Assembly (NCBI GenBank): GCA_041740935.1
Contig: JBGSLA010000259.1
Location: 1 to 10,648, forward strand
DNA from: JBGSLA01 sp041740935
GTDB lineage: Bacteria > Desulfobacterota > Desulfobaccia > Desulfobaccales > 0-14-0-80-60-11
Length of the DNA: 10,648 nucleotides
Direction of reading: 5' to 3'
Shown: positions 5,120 through 10,648 of the stretch, piece after piece
Layout: every line of letters starts with the position of its first letter
Position numbering within the stretch: the stretch's first letter is position 1
Position numbers and translations under genes: made by a program
Notes under the pieces: generated by a model
The model's input: only the letters and a program-made list of their open reading frames with translations
What the model was told of the DNA's origin: nothing
Database searches by the model: none

Positions 5120-5575
5120 ATGCCCAAAACAGCAGTGCCGAGATACGTGGCGGTGATCGGCGGGGGCGAGGCCGACCCCAAGACCGCGGCCCTGGCCTGT
5201 GAGGTGGGCCGGGAACTGGCCCGGAAGGAAGCGGTGGTGGTCTGTGGGGGCCTGGGGGGCGTCATGGCGGCCGCGGCCCGGGGGGTTAAGGAGGCCGGGG
5301 GGGTAAGCATCGGCATCCTCCCCGACCCGGACCGGGGCCGGGCCAACCCTTACCTCACCTACGCCATCCCCACCAATATGGGCCACGCCCGCAACCTGAT
5401 CATCGTCCACGCCGCGGACGCGGTCATTGCGGTGGGCGGCAGCTACGGCACCATCTCCGAGGCGGCCCTGGCCCTGAAGCTGGGAAAAAAGGTGATCGCC
5501 CTGGCGGTGGACTGGGAGTTGCCCGGCCTCACACAGGCCGCCAATCCCGGAGAGGCCGTGTCCCTGGCGATGTAG
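5120..5575 (+). CDS. LOG/SLOG-type Rossmann nucleotide-binding protein (TIGR00725-like)
   Basis: This is a 151-residue single-domain protein of the superfamily that includes LOG cytokinin-riboside phosphoribohydrolases and DprA-like Rossmann folds. Motifs are YVAVIGGGEAD at the first strand, VVVCGGLGGVMAAAARG (about 39-55), the phosphate-binding-loop-like GGSYGTISE (106-114), and LGKKVIAL. The LOG catalytic signature PGGxGTxxE is altered at its first part (VGGSYGTISE), typical of the short TIGR00725 subgroup, whose exact substrate is not established. The ATG at 5120 follows AGGGGG with 6 nt spacing; a TTG further upstream (5093) lacks this. It is oriented away from the M48 gene and towards the acs operon terminator. 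No functional link with the CODH genes is evident. Confidence 0.82.
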   Translation: MPKTAVPRYVAVIGGGEADPKTAALACEVGRELARKEAVVVCGGLGGVMAAAARGVKEAGGVSIGILPDPDRGRANPYLTYAIPTNMGHARNLIIVHAADAVIAVGGSYGTISEAALALKLGKKVIALAVDWELPGLTQAANPGEAVSLAM

Positions 5576-5704
5576 TCGAGTAATTATGGCTATAAGCTAT
5601 AAGCTTTGGACATTGGACTTTTCAGGGCAGGACAGAAAAAAACCCAAACGCGGGAGGCGCGGCGCTTTCCCGCCCTACGGACTATAACATGATAATTGAA
5701 CAAC

Positions 5705-5733
5705 AAAAAAGGGCGGGGTTGAACCCCGCCCTT
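5705..5733 (-). terminator. Strong intrinsic terminator of the acs operon
   Basis: AAGGGCGGGGT (5709-5719) and ACCCCGCCCTT (5723-5733) pair perfectly over 11 bp around a 3-nt loop. On the minus strand the stem runs into TTTTTT (5710-5705). It lies 35 bp beyond the acsE stop codon and should end the CODH/ACS transcript. A second, weaker stem (5650-5655 with 5668-5673) followed later by a T-tract on the same strand may act as a backup. The 5576-5704 stretch shows nothing else coding. Confidence 0.85.
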
Positions 5734-5767
5734 ACTTCTTGAAGCTTGCGGTTGAGGCCGATCTTCC

Positions 5768-6658
5768 TTAGATTTCCAGCCAGGAATCCGAGAACAGCAC
5801 CTGGCCCATGATGACCCGGGCCGTCTTGGCGTAGTTCTGGAGCTGTTTGGACATGGAGGCGATGTCCACGGACTTGCCGTCCATGATGTCGGAAACGATC
5901 TTCACGGCCTCGGGCATTTTGCCGTCCACCACGTCCCGGAGTTCGTCGTCGAAGGCGTCCACGATGGCGCTGACCATGCCGTTGCGCTGCAGCATGATGA
6001 CAAAGGTCCGGTTGATGATGGGGCGCAGTTCATCCGGCACGCCGTTGCTGGCGTTGGACAGGCCGCAGGTGGACCTGGACCCGGGGGCCATGTCCTGGAG
6101 CATCTTCATGTATTCCAGGGTGCTCATGAGCTGAGGCTGCTGGATGTTCAAAGGCGCGATGATGGGATCGAACCAGATATTCTCGTTGGCGATGCCGTGG
6201 GCGTCGGCATTGGCCAGGATCTCGGCGGTGAGCATACCCCGTTCGTGCTCGTCCCGGGGCATACCTTCCGGACCCCACAGGAGGCCGATAAAATCGGCGT
6301 CATACTTTTTCACCAGCGGCAGCATGCCGTCCATGCGCTCCTGACGGGCCATGATGGAATTGATCAGGGCCTTGCCTTTGTGGGCCTTAAGTCCCGCCTC
6401 CATGGCGGCGATGTTGGAGGTGTCCAGGGCCAGGGGGATGTTGGGCACCACCTCCTGGATGGCCTTGACGATCCAGTCCATCAATTCTTCCCCGCCTTTG
6501 CGGGCCGGGCCGATGTTGACGTCAATAAAATCCACGCCCTTTTCGGCCTCTTTGACAGCCAGTTCCTGGAGCGGTTTGGGGTTACGGTCCTTCATGGCCT
6601 GGCCGTAGACTTTCGTGACTACATTCAGGTTTTCACCGATACGATAAAATTTACTCAT
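5768..6658 (-). CDS. acsE: 5-methyltetrahydrofolate:corrinoid iron-sulfur protein methyltransferase
   Basis: This cytoplasmic TIM-barrel enzyme moves the methyl group between methyltetrahydrofolate and the cobalt of the corrinoid iron-sulfur protein, linking the methyl branch of the Wood-Ljungdahl pathway to acetyl-CoA synthase. The 296 residues include family landmarks: IGENLN near the N-terminus, DFIDVNIGPA (43-52), LALDTSN (76-82, Asp79 at the pterin-binding Asp), ALINS (97-101), WFDPIIAP (162-169) and GLSNASNG (199-206). Asn202 aligns with the catalytic Asn199 of the Moorella enzyme. AAGGAGG ten bases before the ATG fixes the start. It is about 34 residues longer than the 262-residue Moorella protein, mostly through an insert around residues 243-280 before the last helix. 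It is the last gene of the operon, 85 bp after acsC. Confidence 0.93.
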   Translation of the reverse strand: MSKFYRIGENLNVVTKVYGQAMKDRNPKPLQELAVKEAEKGVDFIDVNIGPARKGGEELMDWIVKAIQEVVPNIPLALDTSNIAAMEAGLKAHKGKALINSIMARQERMDGMLPLVKKYDADFIGLLWGPEGMPRDEHERGMLTAEILANADAHGIANENIWFDPIIAPLNIQQPQLMSTLEYMKMLQDMAPGSRSTCGLSNASNGVPDELRPIINRTFVIMLQRNGMVSAIVDAFDDELRDVVDGKMPEAVKIVSDIMDGKSVDIASMSKQLQNYAKTARVIMGQVLFSDSWLEI

Positions 6659-6693
6659 CGGGGAAGCCCCTCCTTTTCCTTTCCTAGGGTGGC

Positions 6694-6716
6694 AGGAGGC
6701 CGACCGTCGGCCTCCT
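6694..6716 (-). promoter_or_regulatory. Intercistronic hairpin between acsC and acsE
   Basis: AGGAGGCCGA (6694-6703) and TCGGCCTCCT (6707-6716) form a perfect 10-bp stem with a 3-nt loop. No T-tract follows on the minus strand, so transcription should continue into acsE. A role in mRNA processing or 3'-end protection of the upstream message is likely. Confidence 0.55.
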
Positions 6717-6743
6717 CGTGAGTTTTGGTTGACTTCCCGCCGA

Positions 6744-8084
6744 CTACACAGATTTCAGGAAGGCTGGAATGTGGGAAGCCTCCCGGGGGCCGATGAGAAT
6801 CTTCCAGTCAGGCAGTTCTTCTTCCAAGTCGCCGCTGATGGCTGCGGCATACCCCGGAATGATCAGGCTGCGGGTCTTGGTCTTTTCGGTGATGCCGCTT
6901 TTCTTGACGTACATGCCGACGTCGTCTCCTGAGAATTTTCCGGCCGCCCAGGCGGTCATGACCGAAAGTCCCTCAGTATCCTTGATCAAGAGCCAGGTAG
7001 GCACCTTGCTGCCCTCAATTTCCCCAACCACGATGAAGTAGGTGAGCGCGAAGTTGGTGGTAATGGCAACGGGGGAATTCTCGTCCGGGTTGTTGATGGG
7101 GTAAATGCCCTGGGTGACGATCATGGGCTTTTGCGGGTCGGTGTAAATGTTCAGCCGCTGGAGCAGGAGCGGGAAGACGGCGTGGGGTTCCAGGTCCGAG
7201 AGCACCACGATGCCGCCGTACTTGGCGATGGCCACCGCGGCGTAAACCGCCTGCTTCATGGGATCGTCGGTCATCTCGGCCACGCAGTTGATCACCGGGA
7301 AGCCGAAAGGCCGGAATTTGGCCATCAAGGCGGCCCGCCGGAACACAATATTGTCCTGCAGGAGCTGCTTGAGGTCCTTCGGCGCGCTATTCAGGATCAG
7401 GTCCTTAAGGCCCATGCCGGTGAGTTTGGTGGTGAGCTCCGCCAGGGAGTCATAGTCCTCGGCCTTGACCACCAGGGGCAGGTCCAGCTCTTTGGCCAGG
7501 GCGCCCATGGCGTCGGCGTTGCTGGCGGTGGCGTGGGCCAAAATCGGCCGCCGCTCTTTGCCCGCTTCGGCGCCTGCCTTGAGGACGTCCACCTTGTCGC
7601 TGGCCAACAGGATGAGGGCGTCGCTGCCGGCCATGACCTTTTTCACCACGCCGGCGAATTTGGCGGCGTCACCGTCCTTATCAATGATGGCGAACATTTC
7701 AGGGCGCAGGTTCAAGCCCACGCGCTCGTACTGCATGGCCATGAATTTTTTCAGCCGGGCGTCCACGTCGGCGTCGGACATGGCAGTGGTGAGCATGCCG
7801 GCGATGAGGGTGGGGCTGAAAAAGGTCTTCTCGTGACGGAACTGCACCGTCTCGCCGCCCATGGTCTTGAGAGCGTCTTTGGGGCCGATCTTGACCGGGC
7901 GGATGGGGGGGGCGGAAGCCTCCGCCAGTTTTTCTCTTGCCTCTTCTGATACGTAGGGACAGGCATCCAGTTCAGCTTTGCCGCTGGCCAGGGCCATGGC
8001 AAAGGCCAGGCAGGTGGGAAAACCGCACTCTTTGCAGTTGGTTTTGGGAAGCATTTTAAAAATTTCAATTCCAGTTAAAGCCAT
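6744..8084 (-). CDS. acsC: Corrinoid iron-sulfur protein large (gamma) subunit
   Basis: This is the large subunit of CFeSP, which carries the methyl group on cobalamin from AcsE to acetyl-CoA synthase. The N-terminal [4Fe-4S] domain shows KTNCKECGFPTCLAFA with Cys17, Cys20, Cys25 and a fourth ligand Cys42 in DACPYVS. This spacing is identical to that of the Moorella protein. A TIM-barrel domain and a C-terminal corrinoid-binding domain follow. The 446-residue length equals that of the Moorella AcsC I recall. The ATG at 8084 is preceded by AAGGAG with 7 nt spacing; an upstream in-frame start at 8159 would add residues unlike the family and run through a hairpin-rich spacer. It follows acsB by 112 bp and precedes acsE. 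Its obligate partner, the small subunit AcsD, is not adjacent in this window. Confidence 0.95.
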   Translation of the reverse strand: MALTGIEIFKMLPKTNCKECGFPTCLAFAMALASGKAELDACPYVSEEAREKLAEASAPPIRPVKIGPKDALKTMGGETVQFRHEKTFFSPTLIAGMLTTAMSDADVDARLKKFMAMQYERVGLNLRPEMFAIIDKDGDAAKFAGVVKKVMAGSDALILLASDKVDVLKAGAEAGKERRPILAHATASNADAMGALAKELDLPLVVKAEDYDSLAELTTKLTGMGLKDLILNSAPKDLKQLLQDNIVFRRAALMAKFRPFGFPVINCVAEMTDDPMKQAVYAAVAIAKYGGIVVLSDLEPHAVFPLLLQRLNIYTDPQKPMIVTQGIYPINNPDENSPVAITTNFALTYFIVVGEIEGSKVPTWLLIKDTEGLSVMTAWAAGKFSGDDVGMYVKKSGITEKTKTRSLIIPGYAAAISGDLEEELPDWKILIGPREASHIPAFLKSV

Positions 8085-8114
8085 CGTCACTCTCCTTATC
8101 CATAGGCAAGTGGG

Positions 8115-8186
8115 CCGGCCAGGGGCCTGGTGAGACCGCCTGGCCGGGAGTCTCAGCAAAAGGGCCGGGAGAGGCGCATCTCCCGG
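8115..8186 (-). promoter_or_regulatory. Tandem hairpins between acsB and acsC
   Basis: Two GC-rich stems lie in the spacer. CCGGGAGA (8165-8172) pairs with TCTCCCGG (8179-8186), and CCGGCCAGG (8115-8123) pairs with CCTGGCCGG (8139-8147); both are perfect. On the minus strand the first is followed by CCCTTTTG, so it may act as a partial terminator. TGAGAC/GTCTCA (8131-8136 and 8150-8155) offers an alternative pairing. The arrangement could set the ratio of acsB to acsC message. Confidence 0.55.
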
Positions 8187-8196
8187 ACCTCTTTGG

Positions 8197-10428
8197 TTAG
8201 CCGATGATGGGATCCATCTTCAGGGCCGGATGGTCTTTTTCCGTGAGGAAGGTGAGGATGTCGTCCTCAGTGATCCCCACGGTTTCATCGGCGATACGGT
8301 CAATAAGATCAGGGACGCCCATTTCTTCGCCTCTTTTGATGAGGCGCTCACGGAGTTCCTCCTTGAGGATCTTGGGCATCCATACCACCCGGAGCAGGCC
8401 GCCGTCGCCCAACACAAACTTCCGTTGGCAGACATTGTACTTGCTGTGGCCCACGAAGCCCGGGGTCACCTGCCCGCCGCCGATGACGCCGGCCAGGGTG
8501 GTGAACTTCATGCCGCAGGGCGTCTCACCGCTGTAGTCCCGGTTCACGGTCATAATGCCGTTGCACATGGGCAGTATCGCGGAGATGGCCTCGCAGCAGC
8601 CGCAGGTGGTCATGGGGTCATAGACCAGGCTGTAGAAGTTGTAGGTGGACACTGCCTGGCGGGAAGCCTTGAACACGAAGTCGTTGACGCCCTTCCAGTT
8701 GCCATACTTTTCATCCAGGGTCTCGCCCTTTTCGATGGGCTGGTTGGGGCCGGTGGGGTTGATCTCGTAGGAAGCCTTGCAGTCCATCCAGTTGTAGGCA
8801 CCGCACAGACCCGTACGTTCCGGGGAGACGACGCAGACGTGGTTGGGAGCGAAGGACTGGCACAGGGTGCAGGAGTAGTAGGTTTCGGTGGTTTCGTCGG
8901 TCATGCCCTCCACCCGGGCGTCACGCTCATGGTAAACCTTCCGGGCGGTGGCGGTGATCTCGTCCACTTTGTCTTTTTGGGTGTAGATTTTGATCTGGCA
9001 TTTGTCGAAAATGGCGCCGAAGTCCTGGTGGAACTTGGCGTGCAGGATGGTGCCGATGTGTTTCAGGGTGAAGCCCTTTTCCACCGCGGCTTTGCCGATG
9101 CGGTACCAGGCGATATCCCGCTGCCCGATGTGCATGACGCCCTGGGCGTAGTTCACCAAATGGTGGATCTGCCGCTCCAGGATTGGTTCGAAGTCGGCCT
9201 GGAAGTTGCGGCCGGCCACTTCTACCACCACGGCCAGAGGCAGACGCATGGGGATCTTGTCCTGGGGGAGATCCGGCAGGTCAGGGCCGAAGACCTCGAC
9301 TTTGCCGTCTTCCACTTCTTCCATGCGTTTGCTGGTGACCCACTCCACGGCCTGGGTCTTGCCGCCGCCGCATTCGGCGTAGAGATCGTCTTTGCGCACC
9401 CGCTCGCCCTCGAACGCCGCGCCGAAGTTCACCGGGATGTCAATGGAGGTCACCTGGACCTTGAGGCCCCGGACTTCGATGGATTTCTGGCCAAGCTCCG
9501 CCATGGGGACATTGCTGACCACGTGCTCGTAGGTGCAGATGCCGGTGGGCAGCACCTGGGGAATGTCCTGGTTGGTGATGGTGGGGAAGCCCCAGTTGAT
9601 ACAACCCGCGGCGTTGGCGTACCATTCGTCGGGAATGGTGGACAACGCGTTGACAAAGGCGAAGATGCGGTCCTTGTTGTACAGCAGCATCTTCAGGGCC
9701 GCTCCCGGCTTCATGCCGCCGAAGGCCATGGCGGCCCGGTTGGCAAAGCCCAGGGCGAAGACGGCGCCGGAGATGTCCGGGCTGAAGGGTACGATACGGG
9801 TGGGCCAGCCGATCTGCACGCCGGCTTCAATGAGCTGTTCGGGCACCGAGGTGGTGCCTTCGACGTTGCGGGCGGCGCAGAAGATATAGAGGTTCTTTTT
9901 CTGGTATTCCAGCACCAGGTCCACGGCTTCCTGGACACTGGGAGCCGCGCCCACGATGGCCGCGAACCCCGGCGCCGAGCCGTCCACGAACTCAACGCCC
10001 CGTTTCCGGAAGATGGTGTCCTCGGCCGCGCCCAGCCAGATGTTGGCGGAGCTTTTATCGAAGACTTCTTCCCCGCCGGTGTAGAAATTGGGGTCATCCA
10101 GGTAGCGGATGGCCTCGAAGATTTCTTCGGCCAACAGGGTGGCCATGCCGGCGTCCAGGCCGGGTCCCAGGAAGGGCAGGTAGTTTTTTTCCGCCGGCAC
10201 CGGGGGCAGCAGGGACTTGCAGCGCTTCATGACCGGCACGGCGTCCTTGAGTTTCTCAATTTTGATGCCCATGATGGAGTAGATGATGGGCAGGTAATAA
10301 GCGGTATTGGGAAAACCGATCTCCTGGTTCTCGCCATATTTGCCAATGGCTTCGTCCAGTTTGGCCGCACATTTGTCCACGATCTTGTGGGCCCCGCGGA
10401 TGGCGGCGGAGACGATGATTTTTGACAC
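8197..10428 (-). CDS. acsB: Acetyl-CoA synthase, bacterial type (CODH/ACS beta subunit)
   Basis: This cytoplasmic enzyme joins a methyl group from CFeSP, CO made by CODH and coenzyme A into acetyl-CoA at the nickel-nickel-[4Fe-4S] A-cluster, and can run in reverse during acetate oxidation. The 743-residue protein has the full-length bacterial layout. All A-cluster ligands are visible: Cys520, Cys523, Cys532 and Cys542 (YYSCTLCQSFAPNHVC and GLCGAYNWMDC), and the Cys609-Gly-Cys611 motif that holds the distal nickel. Each lies exactly 14 positions after its Moorella counterpart, matching the 14-residue greater length. The GTG at 10428 is preceded by GGAAGGAGG, which fixes the start. It follows the CODH catalytic subunit gene by 84 bp and precedes acsC. 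The archaeal-type N-terminal truncation is absent. Confidence 0.97.
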   Translation of the reverse strand: MSKIIVSAAIRGAHKIVDKCAAKLDEAIGKYGENQEIGFPNTAYYLPIIYSIMGIKIEKLKDAVPVMKRCKSLLPPVPAEKNYLPFLGPGLDAGMATLLAEEIFEAIRYLDDPNFYTGGEEVFDKSSANIWLGAAEDTIFRKRGVEFVDGSAPGFAAIVGAAPSVQEAVDLVLEYQKKNLYIFCAARNVEGTTSVPEQLIEAGVQIGWPTRIVPFSPDISGAVFALGFANRAAMAFGGMKPGAALKMLLYNKDRIFAFVNALSTIPDEWYANAAGCINWGFPTITNQDIPQVLPTGICTYEHVVSNVPMAELGQKSIEVRGLKVQVTSIDIPVNFGAAFEGERVRKDDLYAECGGGKTQAVEWVTSKRMEEVEDGKVEVFGPDLPDLPQDKIPMRLPLAVVVEVAGRNFQADFEPILERQIHHLVNYAQGVMHIGQRDIAWYRIGKAAVEKGFTLKHIGTILHAKFHQDFGAIFDKCQIKIYTQKDKVDEITATARKVYHERDARVEGMTDETTETYYSCTLCQSFAPNHVCVVSPERTGLCGAYNWMDCKASYEINPTGPNQPIEKGETLDEKYGNWKGVNDFVFKASRQAVSTYNFYSLVYDPMTTCGCCEAISAILPMCNGIMTVNRDYSGETPCGMKFTTLAGVIGGGQVTPGFVGHSKYNVCQRKFVLGDGGLLRVVWMPKILKEELRERLIKRGEEMGVPDLIDRIADETVGITEDDILTFLTEKDHPALKMDPIIG

Positions 10429-10471
10429 GGTGTTATCCTCCTTCCTTTTTCATAAAGGAAATTATTCCTCA

Positions 10472-10502
10472 GGGGGCGGCCCCGTCCATTGGGGCGCCCC
10501 CC
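10472..10502 (-). promoter_or_regulatory. Intercistronic hairpin between cooS/acsA and acsB
   Basis: GGGGGCGGCCCC (10472-10483) and GGGGCGCCCCCC (10491-10502) pair almost fully, with one bulged base, around a 7-nt loop. It begins 11 bp after the CODH stop codon and has no T-tract on the minus strand. The position suggests mRNA 3'-end protection or a processing site within the operon. Confidence 0.5.
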
Positions 10503-10512
10503 TTGTATCCTT

Positions 10513-10648
10513 TTAATGCTCTTCGCCGGCGGCGGCGGCTTCAGCCATTTCCCGGCGCATATCCATGTCGAAGAGCACCCGCTCCCGGGCCTTGTCGATC
10601 CCCAGGGCGGCGCGCTTTTTGTCGATATGGGCGATCATCTTCTTGGCC
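10513..10648 (-). CDS. cooS: Carbon monoxide dehydrogenase catalytic subunit, C-terminal end (partial)
   Basis: Only the last 45 codons are inside the window; the gene continues beyond base 10648. The reading frame ends at TAA (10513-10515) and encodes AKKMIAHIDKKRAALGID, followed by a charged helix and an Ala-rich tail ending GEEH. The MIAHIDKKRAALG stretch matches the C-terminus of bacterial nickel CODH (CooS/AcsA), which interconverts CO2 and CO at the C-cluster and feeds CO to acetyl-CoA synthase. The tail after ALG is somewhat longer than in the proteins I recall. Its position directly upstream of acsB on the same strand strongly supports acsA/cooS. No catalytic residues lie in this fragment. 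Confidence 0.8.
   Translation of the reverse strand, partial: AKKMIAHIDKKRAALGIDKARERVLFDMDMRREMAEAAAAGEEH

Noticed and set aside
5580..5605. Tandem TATAAGC repeat after the LOG-like gene
   Set aside because: Only two short copies, too little to call a repeat array or attachment site.
7131..7949. A 272-codon open frame on the plus strand opposite acsC
   Set aside because: Shadow of acsC in GC-rich DNA, rich in Gly, His and Val with no motif.
8230..10425. A 731-codon open frame on the plus strand opposite acsB
   Set aside because: It mirrors acsB almost exactly. Long antisense frames are expected opposite highly GC-biased genes, and acsB has all its A-cluster ligands. The antisense product has low complexity and no recognisable domain.

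Overview
The window looks like a chromosomal segment of a strictly anaerobic, moderately GC-rich Desulfobacterota-type bacterium (Desulfobacca/Syntrophobacterales-like). The main reason is a bacterial Wood-Ljungdahl (acetyl-CoA synthase) operon together with maturation genes for carbon monoxide dehydrogenase (CODH). The lineage is inferred from gene content and composition, not from a marker gene.

Right half (5705-10648), minus strand: the 3' end of the CODH catalytic subunit gene (cooS/acsA), then acsB (acetyl-CoA synthase), acsC (large subunit of the corrinoid iron-sulfur protein, CFeSP) and acsE (methyltetrahydrofolate:CFeSP methyltransferase), ending at a strong intrinsic terminator. All metal-ligand cysteines of AcsB and AcsC are intact. 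Together these genes make acetyl-CoA from CO2/CO and a methyl group, or run in reverse to oxidise acetate. acsD, the partner of AcsC, is not between acsC and acsE. Each intercistronic gap holds a GC-rich hairpin.

Left-centre (1479-3884): genes that serve the same pathway. cooT, a small nickel-binding protein of CODH maturation, is on the minus strand. Diverging from it on the plus strand are a small STAS-like ORF, cooC (the CODH nickel-insertion ATPase) and a small zinc-ribbon/winged-helix protein. The 580-bp gap between cooT and the STAS-like ORF is the most interesting non-coding stretch. It holds two divergent promoter-like sequences, each followed about 100 nt later by an intrinsic terminator. 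Both terminators begin with the same 11-mer, GCCACGAAGGC. They could be two small RNAs or terminator-gated leaders of the CODH maturation genes.

Flanking genes are general housekeeping: a 5'-truncated charged protein (1-372), lgt (prolipoprotein diacylglyceryl transferase), an M48-family lipoprotein metalloprotease, and a LOG/SLOG-type Rossmann nucleotide-binding protein. The 354-bp gap between the last two holds a REP-like palindrome. No rRNA, tRNA, CRISPR array, insertion sequence or prophage gene was seen.
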